From the NCBI GenBank assembly GCA_963854835.1, contig OY978527.1:19067345-19131344 (forward strand): a stretch of 64,000 bases of DNA, in the 5' to 3' direction. This DNA is from Megamerina dolium. Taxonomy: Eukaryota > Arthropoda > Insecta > Diptera > Megamerinidae. The stretch's first letter is position 1. Each line of letters opens with the position of its first letter. A model generated the notes under the pieces. The model searched no databases and was not told the DNA's origin. It worked only from the letters and a program-made list of their open reading frames with translations. Positions 49,974 to 61,150 of the stretch are shown one piece after another. The translations under genes were made by a program, and so were the position numbers.

Positions 49974-51278
49974 CACGGTGTCCAATAAGTTTTAATAAAA
50001 ATGTTTTTCGCTATATTAAGGCAAGTTGACGAAATGAATGGAAAAATTTTATCCAAATGAGTTGTCTTATACATTTTGAAAAATTATAAAAGGTTTTTAT
50101 TTATTACGCCCCCCTTTGCTTTTTTTACTAAGCCCAATCTCTTTTCAAAAGAGTCGCATGCGGCACGTACATGATTCATGGGCATTTCCTCCCATATCTT
50201 TTGTAAAGTTTTACGTAGCTGCCCCAAATTTCTTATTTTATAGTCGTTGAGCTTTACTGTTATATATCCCCATGCGAAGAAATCCATAGGATTAAGATCA
50301 GGGCTGCTTGGTGGCCACTCATCCTTCCTCAAAAAATCAGCCAAATTCTATTCGCATCAGTCTTGACAAATTTTTACAGTATGTGATGGCGCTCCGTCTT
50401 GTTGAAAACAATAGTAGTCGTCACCAAACAAGTGTTTGCAAGCAGGGAGGACTACTGACTTCAAAACGTGCTCTTTGTAGTACACAGCATTTACTTTGAC
50501 CCCTTTTTCAATAAAAACAAGCGGCAATTTACCCCTCTTGCAAAATCCGCCCCAAACCATGATCGAGAGAGCACTCTGATATCTGGGGACAAATAATTCT
50601 GATTCAGGAACATCCTCCAATGAAACAGCCCATACTCGGTCGTTCTGTGCATTATGCGATTGCTGCAACACGAAAAGTTTTTCATCAGAAAATACGAACT
50701 TGTCGCCACCGTGCCAAGCCTGAATACTGCTGACTCTTTCAGCTCTCTTGTCCTTTGAAGAAATGGAAACGCCGTGAATTTTTTGTTTTTTGTACGGCTT
50801 AAGTCCAACATCTTTTTTTAAAAGCAAATGAGCAGATGACTTGCTTATTTTTAAAGAGGCAGCTATTTTTCTCACGGAGCGGCACCTTTTTCGTCGAATT
50901 TGCTCTCTTACAATTTTGATATTGCTCTTCGTCCGGGCAGTGCGTGGATGGCCACATTTCGGTCGATTTTCAGTAGACCCAGTTTCCTTAAATCGTTTTA
51001 TGGTCTTATAAACAAAATCGTACTTGATTCCACCTTGTTTCAATGATTTGAAAATTGCATATGGCTTTATGCCTCGCAAAAATTGATTAATAATTACTTC
51101 GCGCACGTTCTTCATCGTTTTTATTTAACTCAACTACAGCTGAAATGAAATGAATTCTATGACACGCTGCTCAGAAATCTAACGGGATTTCATATATATC
51201 AAAATAAAAACATACGCCTACTTTCTGTTATTTAAAATTAACGGAAAACATATTTATTAAAACTTATTGGACACCGTG
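49974..51278. mobile_element. maT-type mariner element, complete
   Basis: 1,305 bp with ~33-bp inverted repeats: CACGGTGTCCAATAAGTTTT at 49974 and its complement ending at 51278, with one mismatch near the inner end. The TA duplication is at 49972-49973 and 51279-51280. The transposase occupies the minus strand and is interrupted by two stop codons only. The ends look intact. Confidence 0.95.
50084..51115 (-). pseudogene. maT (DD37D) mariner transposase with two nonsense codons
   Basis: ATG at 51115, one continuous frame to 50084 (about 343 codons). N-terminal helix-turn-helix region (EVIINQFLRGIKPYAIFKSL), linker GHPRTART, catalytic FSDEKLF (first Asp), MVWGGF, CFQQDGAPSHT (second Asp) and PPSSPDLNPMDFFAWG (third Asp). 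37 residues separate the second and third Asp, which defines the DD37D (maT) class. In-frame TGA (50357-50359) and TAG (50348-50350) fall between them. Each is one transition away from a sense codon. No frameshift, so inactivation is recent. Confidence 0.95.
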
Positions 51279-51310
51279 TACATACATACACACAAGTGAT
51301 GTGAATATAT

Positions 51311-51748
51311 TGTTACGTTTTTATTCTGTGAACGTTTAATTCTATTTGAATTACCTTGTTCGATCACTGGATTCTGTTAATGATAACTGCAACACTTATT
51401 TTATACAACTATATACAGCAACAATTTATTTAATAATCTCTATTTACAATCAACACTGTTTACAATCAACTATTTACTATTTACACTTAAATGTACTTGC
51501 AACTTTTGCCTCTGTATCAATGTTTTCGCAATCACGTTCGGAATTAGATTGATTCTCACTTCTCAACACTGGCTCTATTTATACTCTGTTGGCAACACCC
51601 CAGAATCTTCCTTTATCGAGATTCTTCTCTTTCTTTCTCGTTGGCTTGTTCTGGTTATTACTTATTTCTTTTTGTTGACATTCGTTTCGATGCTGCCAAT
51701 AGTGTCAGTCCAATAGTGATGAGTAACCAACTATCGATACTCGTTACA
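51311..51748 (-). mobile_element. Solo LTR, TGTAACG family, copy 1
   Basis: On the minus strand it runs TGTAACGAGTATCG ... AATAAAAACGTAACA, 438 bp, with TG/CA ends, a TATA box in AGAGTATAAATAGAG and an AATAAA near the 3' end. The flanks do not show a matching duplication, so it may be a recombined copy. The same family occurs at 52.3 kb in the opposite orientation and as a fragment at 11.2 kb. Confidence 0.8.
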
Positions 51749-52135
51749 AAATTATTGTATGTTATATGTTGGTATGTAGATTCATAAGTTGCTAGTGTTG
51801 GAGAAATGGCATATAAGCTACCAGCTTACCGAAGGCAGTCGCTTCTTACGAGGCCCTCCAGTATTAGTGTAAAAGTGCAAAACCGAAAGTAACACCAGCA
51901 ATAAAACGAATAACCAAAACCACAAGTATCATTGATAAAGTTTTATTTCAGCTAACTAGTGCGATAGACCCGAAGAATAATTAGGAGCTTAGGTCTAGGA
52001 GCTAATCTTGTGCGTTACATCCTTGAGTCTAGCCGTTAGGTACTTAGTGAGTGTTGTTGAAGAATAGTACACAACATCAGGTATGACTTGAAAGCAAATT
52101 CATAGGGATTCTATGAAGGAGAGCTTGTAATGCTT
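51749..52135. other. Possible leader or LTR of another retroelement
   Basis: From about 51,798 (TGTTGGAGAAATGG) the sequence has LTR-like features: AATAAA near 51,900 and GTGCGTTACA near 52,010. No duplicate copy lies in the window, so this remains unresolved. Confidence 0.25.
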
Positions 52136-52149
52136 CATTATGCACAACG

Positions 52150-52287
52150 AAAGAACAGCCTGTCCCCTAAACTACAGGGAAGGACCGTAAGAAATAATTA
52201 CGAAAATTCAGGAGGTGGTGTATCGTATTAAACGGGCTTGGAATAAAAGGGCAAAATTTAAAGTAGTGCACTTGGAACGATTTGCGA
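52150..52287 (+). pseudogene. Gypsy pol C-terminus next to its 3' LTR
   Basis: The frame ending TAG at about 52,287 reads EIITKIQEVVYRIKR and AKFKVVHLERFAT, the C-terminal segment of Gypsy-type integrase (VVYRI...VVHLERL pattern). One in-frame TAA sits where GPY is expected. A G-rich stretch (52,293-52,330) follows as a likely polypurine tract, immediately before the LTR at 52331. The rest of pol is missing. Confidence 0.7.
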
Positions 52288-52330
52288 CATAGTGGGGGGG
52301 GGAGCATAGAAACTTGTTTGAGGAGGGCAG

Positions 52331-53890
52331 TGTAACGAGTATCGAGATTATTCATCACTAATTGTGAACAGCACGAATAATGGTAGCATCGAAACGAATG
52401 GTAGCAAAAAGGAATAGGCGATAACCAGAATAAGCCAACGAGATAGAAAAGGAATAGACAGTTGCAGCAGAGTATAGTCCAGCCTGGCGTTTCTCCGCAT
52501 TCACTAAAGTAAATGATCGAGGATTACCCGCGTTTTGAACGTACTATAATCCATAGATTGAGGTCCTTAGTTCGCGCATCTTGTCATCCAGGACCCACTA
52601 TTCCTGGAATAGAATGATGTATTTCGCTTTATCGCATAGGCGAAGGAAAAGAGCAGCGGAAGCTGCTTTAGAGTGGAGCAGATTAATCTGGACCACCCTA
52701 AGCACCTTCCTTTGCGATCATTAATAGAGACGCCTCGGTCACCGTCGTATTGGTCTCCTCGGCGTCGCGGCATAGTAGGTCGTCCACATTTCAGAAGTGG
52801 TCGCCAACTATCTCAGACATCTAAGCCGTATCTCTATTTCCGACGTACGACAATTCCTCCACCTGGGCCGAACTTTCTTTCGTTTCCGCTGGTTTTGGAC
52901 CTTTTCTTTTGCGTCTTTCTCATGGATTTTCGGGCTGATTTGGGAGAAGCCACGATATATCTTGAGTTCTCCTTGGCCTCTCACACTTTCACCTCCAATC
53001 ATCTGTGGGGAGGGAAGGGCTTGTGAGCCGTATACAGTCCATGACCTCCTTAGGATTTGACGCCTGGTTGAACTGGATCTATTGAGGATCTCGTCCCTAG
53101 AAACGGCTTCAAGCCATGCGTTAAGTTAGACCTCCGTCATATTCGCAATGGCCCCTCTAAAGAGATCTACCGATCGCTGGTCCGCGTAGAACATTAGTTT
53201 GATCCGTCTTTGATGCCATCCGGCATCTCTGCAGAAAACGACGGGGCCAGGGTTCCTCGCCAGAATATCCCTATATATTCGAAGGAGATTCATTCCACTT
53301 GACGCCATTCCCCAAAATGGCAGTGTTCCATCTTTATGGATCCTATCAATAACGAAAAGGATAAGATCGTACTTTGTCACGTAACTGAAAGAACAATTTG
53401 AGTATTGGTGACAAAAAAGGCGAAATCTTCGCCTTTTCTGTGTTAGACAGCTGCTCTTCTAGCGAGCGTAGCCGTTTGGACGTAAGTTCAGAAGAACAGG
53501 CATTTTCGCGTTCAGCGATAATAGCCCTCGGCCACTCAGCGATTATTTTTCTCTCACTGAGAGTTCTGTTGCGGGGACACCACAAAGCTCTTCAGTAATT
53601 CTGAATGCGGCTCGTCTTTCCCAATATGAGCGGAGGAACCCGCTAATGGTTCAGCGGGAGCCACAGAGTATAAATAGGACTAGTTTGTTGACAAGTGAAT
53701 CAATTCAATTCGGAAAGTGATAGAGACAACATCTCACGATAGCAAGTTAAATTAAAGAGTGATGGTAAATAGTTGATTAAGTAGAGTTAGTACAAAATAA
53801 GTGTTGTAGTTATTATTGATAGAATCCAGTGGTCGAACAGAGTTGTTTCGAGTAGAACTGAATGTTCCGAAAATAAAACCGTAGCCACGT
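52331..53890 (+). mobile_element. 3' LTR, TGTAACG family, copy 2, split by a LINE fragment
   Basis: It starts TGTAACGAGTATCGAG at 52331, matches copy 1 to CAGAGTATA at about 52,493, is interrupted by the LINE fragment (52494-53660), and resumes CAGAGTATAAATAGG to about 53,890 (AAAATAAAACCGTA). CAGAGTATA on both sides is a 9-bp target duplication. It overlaps the TATA box. Confidence 0.8.
52494..53660 (-). mobile_element. Internally deleted copy of the DUF4780-type LINE
   Basis: The minus strand contains ORF1 with the DUF4780-like block (about 53,380-53,126: LLRIYRDILARNPGPVV), an ORF1-ORF2 junction (ATGCTTAGGGTGGT near 52,715), and the ORF2 start (LLHSKAASAALF). Similarity to the 25.2-kb copy stops after TTTACTTTAGTGAA. 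The last ~24 nt (ATGCGGAGAAACGCCAGGC...) are unrelated to ORF2 and may be the true LINE 3' terminus. Bounded by a 9-bp target duplication. Confidence 0.75.
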
Positions 53891-54139
53891 AGCCATAAAC
53901 GTTGTTTGTAACAAAGTGTAGCATATTTGCTTTGCATTGCATTATGTATATTAAATAAATACGATAAATACTAAAAGAACTTTTAAGTTTCAATAATGAT
54001 TTGATTTTAGTGTGAGTTATTGTTTTCGATACTGTGTTTACAATAATAGAATAACATATAAGTTACACTTTTAATGTTTAATTCAAATTGTTAATATCTT
54101 TCGAGTTAATTTCAATTATATTTTGTTCAATGATAAATA

Positions 54140-56808
54140 ATATTAATAACCACAAAATTGAACTAAAGCATTTCTTAGATAGTAAAAATGTTGATGTAAT
54201 TCTTCTTGCTGAAACACACCTTACAACCAAGTACAACTTCAATATACCAGGATACACATTCTATAGCACAAACCACCCCGACGGCAAAGCACATGGTGGT
54301 ACAGACCTTCTCATTAGCAGAATTAAACATTATTCTTTTGAAGAATATTCAAAAAACTACTTACAAGCTACTTCAATATGTCTGCAATGCCTTAACAAAA
54401 ATATAACACTTTCAGCTGTGTACTGTCCTCCACGATTTTCAGTAACCGAAAAGGTATTTAAAGAATTCTTTGACAAGATAGGAAAGAGATTCTTGGCGGC
54501 TGGTGATTTTAACGCCAAACATACGTATTGGGGCTCTCGTTTAATAAATCCTAAAGGAAGGCAACTGTATAACACTATAATAAATCCACAAAACATGCTC
54601 AATTTCGTGTCTCCTGGCCAGCCAACATATTGGCCAACAGAAATCTCGAAAATTCCTGATTTGATTGATTTTGCAGTCGTTCGAAATCTTAATCGAAATA
54701 TTGTCACTGCCGAAATAAGTTACGAACTATCCTCAGATCACTCTCCTGTATTATTTTATCTAAATGAACGCCCTCCATTGTCAAAACTACCATTTAGGCT
54801 GACATCCCCAAAAACAGATTGGCTGAAATACAAAAAGTATATAAGTAGTCATATCAACACCAGTCCTGTAATCCAGTCTAAGATCGACATCGATGATAAT
54901 CTAAACATCATCAATACCATGCTCACTACTGCTGCAATAGTTTCAACCCCACGTGATTACCAAAAACAAAAGAATGTTCGTATAGCCACCAACACCCAAA
55001 TTGAAAAACTCGTTAATGAAAAGTGCCGGCGTAGAAGAGAATGGCAGACATGCCGGTCACCTGCATCAAAACAAAGAATTAAGTGTGCTGAAAGAGCTCT
55101 AAAAGAAGCATTAAAACAGGATGAGGAATTTGAACAGCTAAAGTATATCGAAAAGCTTTCTCCTACGACTACCAAAACAAATTCGCTTTGGAACTCTTAC
55201 AAAAAGCTGAAAACGCCACTTGATGCTGAATTTCCAATCAGAAATCATGTCGGAAATTGGTCACGCACTGAAGAAGAAAAAGTCAACACATTTGCTATAC
55301 ATTTATGTAATGTGTTCCAGCCCAATCCGCCAGCAAACGACTTTCGAATCCCTTCACATAGCACTGCAACTAGTGGCTTCACTCCCCTCAAAATATCATC
55401 CAAAGAAATCAACGAGATTATTAAGTACCAGCTTAATCCAAAGAAAGCTCCTGGTTTCGATGGCATCACACCAAAAATGCTAATTGAAGTTCCAACGGCA
55501 GCTGTATTATTTTTAGTGGTTTTGTTTAATGCAATGCTAAAACTGGGCTACTTTCCTAACCAATGGAAAAAATCACAAGTAACAATGATCCTAAAGCCAG
55601 GAAAAGATAAAACATTGCCGTCATCCTACAGACCCATAAGCTTGCTACCATGTCTCTCAAAATTATTTGAAAAACTGCTGTTAGCCAAACTCAGACCTCA
55701 TCTTGAAGAACGTGACATAATTCTTCAGCACCAATTTGGATTTCGCGAAAAACATAGGACGATCGAGCAGGTCAACAGAATTACCAATGAGATACGGAAA
55801 GCATTTGAATACAAAGAGTATTGTTCAGCTATATTCCTCGATGTTGCTCAGGCATTTGATAGAGTGTGACATGAAGGGCTAAAGTATAAAATAAGAAAAC
55901 TTCTACCAGAAAGCTCCCACCAAATACTGGAATCATACCTAGATAACCGTCGTTTTGTTGTAAAATATAAAGACTTTTCCACAGAAGAATTCAATATCAA
56001 AGCCGGAGTTCCACAGGGTAGCGTTCTTGGCCCCATTCTATATGTATTATATACTTCCGATCTACCAACAGATGCACGGTTGTTGACATCTACATTTGCT
56101 GACGATACTGCTATTCTAAGCCGTAATCGAAACCCAATTAAGGCATCCACAGATTTAGGGGTGCATTTAGTACTTGTTGAAAAATGGTTATCTAACTGGC
56201 GCATAAAAGTTAATGAGTCCAAATGTAAACATGTAACGTTCACACTTAACAAAAGCACATGCCCGACAGTTACACTAAATAATATCGCCATAACTCATAC
56301 AAATGAAGTCACTTACCTAGGGATACACTTAGATAGACGGCTTACATGGCGCAAGCACATCGAAGCAAAAATAACTCAGATGAAATTAAAAGCTTCTTGT
56401 CTGCACTGGCTCATCAATTTCAGATCCCCATTAAACTTGAAATACAAGGTCCTACTGTACAACAGCATAATAAAGCCAATTTGGAGTTACGGAATTGAAT
56501 TATGGGGGAACACTAGTAATAGCAATATTGAAATCATACAGAGATCTCAGTTTAAAATGTTAAGGATGATAACTGGTGCACCATGGTATATTAGAAATGA
56601 ATGTATACACAATGACTTAAATATCCCAATGGTAGAAATTGAAGTTAAAAATACTAGACAAAAATATACTAGAAGATTACAAAGACATCCAAACACACTA
56701 GCAAGAACCTTGCTCAATACCTGCAATACTTCGCGCCTTCGGAAAAAAGGACGTGCCAGCCTTCCAATAAAAAGAAGAGCATCGTACAAAAAACATTGCT
56801 CTAGATAA
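54140..56808 (+). pseudogene. LINE ORF2 with one premature stop
   Basis: A single frame with endonuclease (HKIELKHFLDSKNVDVILLAETHL, AAGDFNAKHTYWGSR, ELSSDHSPVLF), a linker with coiled-coil character (KCRRRREWQTCRSPASKQRI), RT (SYRPISLLPCLSKLFEKLL, FLDVAQAFDRV, GVPQGSVLGPILY, TFADDTAIL with catalytic Asp pair, YLGIHLDRRLTWRKHIE) and a C-terminal WSYGIELWGNTS block. One in-frame TGA at 55867-55869 replaces the conserved Trp after FDRV. No frameshift. The frame upstream of 54140 is flanking DNA and has no ATG. Confidence 0.93.
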
Positions 56809-56908
56809 TAAGGAGCTACTGTTGTTGAATTAGATTAAGATTTTAAAACTTATTGTTAGATTCTTTAGGAATAGATTCAATAAATAAAGAAAATGTATAA
56901 AAAAAAAA
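54140..56908 (+). mobile_element. Jockey-like LINE, 5'-truncated, third family member
   Basis: A 10- to 11-bp target duplication (A)ATGATAAATA flanks it (54130-54139 and 56909-56918), with a poly(A) tail ending at about 56,908. The 5' truncation falls near the start of the endonuclease. It is related to copies A and B but clearly diverged, and it keeps the linker they lack. 3' UTR about 100 bp with AATAAA near 56,883. Confidence 0.95.
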
Positions 56909-56918
56909 ATGATAAATA

Positions 56919-57476
56919 TGTACGTATTAAATTATTCAATGTTGTATTTAAGATTTTTGTTAGATTTTAACTATTAAACTTTCTACAAAAGAAAAGTTGA
57001 AATAATAGATGCCACCAAAGAAAATCGTGAATTGAAAAATTGAAAATTAATTAAATTAAATATTAAAAAAAAAAAAATTGTTGTGTTCGTCTTGGTGGGT
57101 TTTCTTGGTCGTTTTTAAGTTGAGAAGTTAAAGTTTAAATTTCAATTTCATTTTCCTCCTACGCGTTAGATTATTTTTCATTTCATCCTCAGTCTGTTTT
57201 ATTAATATATACAATAAATATAATCACATTGCAAATCAAAACCAAAACAAAAACTATGTAAACATGTAACAAATAACTACTTTCACAATGCTGAGTACAA
57301 TTACAATATTTTTAATTTGTATATTTCTCTTCTACTTTACTTTTTGCAGGTGATTGCTGCCGTGTAAATTTGTTTAATATTGTCTATGTCCTCTTTGTAG
57401 TTCATCGCTATTTTCGTATTCTGTTGTATTCTCAATGTTTCAGTTGTCATTCTGTTCCTTCGTTTTCGTTCTATCA
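56919..57476. other. AT-rich DNA, no gene recognised
   Basis: No coding sequence identified. It includes an A-run near 57,064. Confidence 0.35.
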
Positions 57477-57660
57477 AAGAATATTGAACTAAAGAAGGTG
57501 CGTGGTCAGGCGCGCATGAAAAAAAAGAAGCAAAATCAAGAGGAAGACACGTCAACACACCAAATTGTTCGTCTTTCGTCGATTACACTCGCATTGGTAC
57601 ACACACGCATCTATGCTTGCGTATTTGTTGTTGCTTTTGCTCTCGTTTTTTCAGGAATAA
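57477..57660 (+). mobile_element. Penelope-like element 3' end, plus strand
   Basis: AAGAATATTGAACTAAAGAA encodes the same KNIE(I/L)KKVR tail as the minus-strand fragment at 57.85 kb, followed by the repeat shared with 18.63 kb. Probably a 3' terminal fragment. Confidence 0.5.
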
Positions 57661-57841
57661 TATTATTGCATAAATAAATATCAACTTTGCATAACGAGTT
57701 ATAATATTTTCAAGAGAGTAGGTTAATCAACAAAAAGGCGAGAGCACCACATAAACTGTCGGATTTTAAGTGAACATTTTCAGCGCTCGCTGTACGAATG
57801 AGTAGGACGGCTTTTTAGTCTTGCTTGAAATTTGTGTATGT

Positions 57842-58012
57842 TTAGTCACGCACCTTCTTTATTTCAATATTCTTTGGTTCTATGTCCAATATTTTCGCAT
57901 TGTCGAAATCCGCTATATGTTTGTTCTCTTGCAAGTGTTGTGCTAAAGCAGTTGTAGTCTCGTAATTCTTTACATCTACTTTATGTTTGGCAATTCGTAT
58001 ACCGAAAGTTCT
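57842..58012 (-). pseudogene. Penelope-like GIY-YIG endonuclease tail
   Basis: The minus-strand frame ending TAA at 57842-57844 reads RTFGIRIAKHKVDVKNYETTTALAQHLQENKHIADFDNAKILDIEP..., split here only for description. IRI..HK and ALAQHLQENKH..DFDNAKIL are the pattern of the C-terminal GIY-YIG endonuclease of Penelope elements. The RT and the YVG motif are absent. The 34-bp tail is inverted relative to the copy at 57,477, so two ends face each other. Confidence 0.6.
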
Positions 58013-58176
58013 TTTGGTTGGATCATTACTGCCTTTGCATTAAACTTCGTAAAAAACATTGCTTGTTGCTCTTTCCTAACATCACTTGTTATTTCAAGCA
58101 TATCATTGTCATGTGTGTTCCACATTTCGAGCTCATCAATAAATTGACGACCCAGTGTGGACATCCTCTTGCTTGC

Positions 58177-58559
58177 CTATGTTGGACACTGGCACACTAT
58201 GTGCGTCGCTATCGTCGATATCTTAGAAGATATCGTAGGTTGTTGCAGTCGCCTAACCACCGCTTGGTTATCGAGTGCTAGCAAGATTTTCTTACCTTGC
58301 ACCTTTCCATCCAGTAAATGGTCTAGCGCATGCATTAGACCAAGCATTTCTACTTGATAGACCGATACGTATCTTCCAGATTCACAGTGCATGCCAGTCC
58401 CAATTCTTTAGAGAAGATTCCAGCACCTGCTCTGCCATCCATTAATGTAAAAGTTATGATGTCATTTTCCTCACATACATCATGTGTGAGGCCGTCTTCA
58501 ATGAGTGTTCTGTGTGACTTTCCAGTCGTCATTAGCCTGCCCATTCCTTCCATTGGCAT
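58177..58559 (-). pseudogene. RNase H domain of the deleted LINE
   Basis: FTLMDGRAGAGIFSKELG (first Asp block), YQVEMLGLMHALDHLL (Glu) and LLALDNQAVVRRLQQP (second Asp) are the RNase H signature. The two halves are in different frames. Only isolated domain blocks are intact. Confidence 0.75.
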
Positions 58560-58569
58560 TTGCGCCTCT

Positions 58570-58860
58570 TTACACTACCGTTACCGCAAAGTCCAGAAGC
58601 TGGAGTAGGGAATCGACCGTGATGTTCCAAAGGATGGGCGATAGTACGCTCCCCGGTGGACATCCTTTGACTGCCCTACCTCTTAGTCTGTAACCCCCAT
58701 TTTGAAGATTTATTGCCCTTTTCCTCAGCATGCAGTCCATCCACCTTATAATGGTTGGACTGACTTCACGAGAAGCAAAGTCGCTCAAACCTCCCTCCCT
58801 CCGTTTCGGTATCCTTACCATTCTACAGTCGTTCTTATGTCTTTTAGCGAACGTAACCCC
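58570..58860 (-). pseudogene. RT fragments of the deleted LINE
   Basis: RMVRIPKRREGGLSDF and IIRWMDCMLRKRAI...GRAVKGCPPGSVLSPILWNITVDSLL are the fingers and GxPQGxxLSP blocks of LINE RT. The catalytic YADD region is missing, and the RT begins directly after the endonuclease end, so hundreds of residues are deleted. Confidence 0.7.
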
Positions 58861-58864
58861 AAAC

Positions 58865-59490
58865 TGAATGGTTCTGTGATTCGACATGATTAGTCTGTCC
58901 ACAACCCTCCAATCCAAAACCCTGTCCAAGATTTTGACATTCGTCAGGGTAACATCAATGACCTCGCAACGATGTGCGTTGACAAAGGTCTATATCTTTC
59001 TATAAATTCGAGTAGACACTCTCCTCTATAGTTTTCATTGCTGCTCCACACAGAACTGTGCGCATTGGCATCCCAGCCTAATATCAGACCAACCCCCTTT
59101 CCATCACAGAATCTCAATAGAGCTTCCACCTCTCTTGGAGGTGGTCCCTCTGGAGAATCGTTTGGAAGGTATGCTGATGCGATCATAAATGAACACGCAC
59201 CGTCACCTATTCTCACTACTGTGAGATCCGGTGTGCACAAGTTACACATTAGAATCGCACGTATCCCATGTCTAACTAAAATGCATGTCCTCAACTTCCC
59301 CTCTGTTTGTAGAAAAAACAAGATTGTCTTTTATGCAGGTGGGCATCTGAACCTTCCATGAAGGATTCAGGGCTCCTGCACCAGTGCAATGTCAAGCTCA
59401 TCTTCATCGAAGCTTCGCACCATCTTTGCTGATGCTGCTTTGCTGCGGTGAATACTGAGTTGACACACATTTAGTGGTTCCTGGCGCGGA
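58865..59490 (-). pseudogene. LINE endonuclease of the deleted LINE
   Basis: The start IHRSKAASA and LDIALVQEP (about 59,470-59,360) are followed after frame changes by HGIRAILMCNLCTPDLTVVRI, MIASAYLP, LILGWDANAHSSVWSS (catalytic DANAH) and a terminal SNHRTIQFGV. The active-site Asp-Asn-His is present, but frameshifts interrupt the ORF. Confidence 0.75.
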
Positions 59491-59499
59491 CCCACTAGC

Positions 59500-61150
59500 C
59501 CCCTCGCACCGCTCATACTGCATCTTTCTGGAATTTAACGACGGCCTCTTCAAGACCGTAGTTGAGTCTCCCGCCTGCGATTTTAATGGCCTCCGCGTCC
59601 TCCGTGGGGACACAGCACGGTGAGTCCGACACCTGCCCTTTCTGCCTCCCCAAACTTTTCTGTGCGGATAACTCTCCAGGTGGAAGTGTCCTTCACACCG
59701 CGGTTTGGCGCTGCAGCCTCCTGAGAATGATGTCGCTGGCCACAGCATTACCATGAGCCACAATCACCATCTTCCTCTTTGCTGACAAGGGAGTTAGGCT
59801 GTCGTGTTTGAGCTTTGCACCCTCCCACAAATCGGTTAGGTGCTCCACCGTCTTTCACAGCCATTGCTTGGATTGCTGATTTTTGCATCTTAGTACAAAA
59901 AATCCGCTCTCTGCCCTTACCTTGCCGGCAAATCCAATGTCATTAACATCGTCTTCAAGGACTCCATGACATCCAACAAAGATACCTTGAAGGTACTCAG
60001 ATGAGTATCCTCCAGGCGGTCTTCTAGTGACACGTCCATGACTCCCATAACGAGGTCGACTTCCGCTACTTGAGCGTAAGTCTTCCTCGCCCTTTGCCTG
60101 CTCAACGCGATGTTTAGGCGCTCTGTCAAGACCGCTCGGCCCCGGTGTCGCATGCGAAGCCTGTGGGTTTGCTGGATTAACAATCTTATGAGATTGTCCA
60201 CCCCGCTCATAACTCCCCGATGTCGGATTTCCCTGCCCCCTCGTTCCCAGAGCTATCCTACCTGTGTTAGGTTTGGGCTTCGAGCCTCGTTAGGAGCTAC
60301 TGACGGCCTTTATAACTGGTCGTCGATCTCCCCGAGCACTTGCCCCTTTCGGTGCCTGCGTGGAAGGATTATCAAACACCTCAAAGGGCGGTTGTCTATC
60401 CTTCCCAGCATCCACCTCAATTGACCCCTCCGTCGTCTTCGAATGAGGCTCCTCAGGAGTTGAACTTTTCAAAGTGATTCCGGAGCTATCGCCCCTGAAC
60501 CTCTTCCCCGAGTTCTCCACCTCCAAGTTCGACTCATCCTGTAGAAGTCTACTGAGTTGGCCCGAGAGCTGCTCAATGGTCTTCTCCGACGAGTTCATGG
60601 CCACGATGCCTCTTTCGCTTCTGCTTCTCCTGTTTCTTCAACTAAATTCGCTCAGCTCTGGAGGCTCCGTCGTTTTCCCTTATAACTGATAAAGCTAACG
60701 ATTCCACTCCATTAGGAACGTCTTCGTCCGCACCATCAGATGTGCCGCCCGATGTTTTCCGCTGCCTTCAAACCGGCTTCCCTGCCGACCTGGTGGCACC
60801 GCCCCCTTTGTTCGACACCGTCGCAGCCGCCGGTTTAGCCTTTTCAACAGCCGTTCCGTCCACTACGAAAGATACTTCCACTGGTTTTGGGCTGATTAAA
60901 AGCTTCGCTACTTTAGAAGCCTCATTTTATGCTACCCCCTCCACTACTTTTCCTGCCGTGGCTATCAGCACTACTTCACATGAGACAATGCTGTCCATCA
61001 TTGCAGGGATTTCGCTTCGAGCCCCAGAGATGGGAACGACTGGTGCAGCTAACAGCTCGGCTTCTGGTGAAGCCTTATTGCCTGCCGTTTCAACCGTTAA
61101 CACCGTTAACACCCCCATATTTTTGGATCGAGATCCGGTTTTTGTGTTGT
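59500..61150 (-). pseudogene. Probable LINE ORF1, decayed
   Basis: Minus-strand pieces such as MNSSEKTIEQLSGQLSRLLQDESNLEVE (60,604-60,290) and RARKTYAQVAEVDLVMGVMDV (60,210-59,917) look like an ORF1 coiled-coil and basic region. The open plus-strand frame at 60,742-61,152 is a shadow of GC-rich codons. The domain is not recognised, and this is called by position. Confidence 0.45.

Noticed and set aside
54088..54139. Upstream extension of the LINE ORF2
   Set aside because: It begins at TTG and lies in flanking DNA, outside the target-site duplication.
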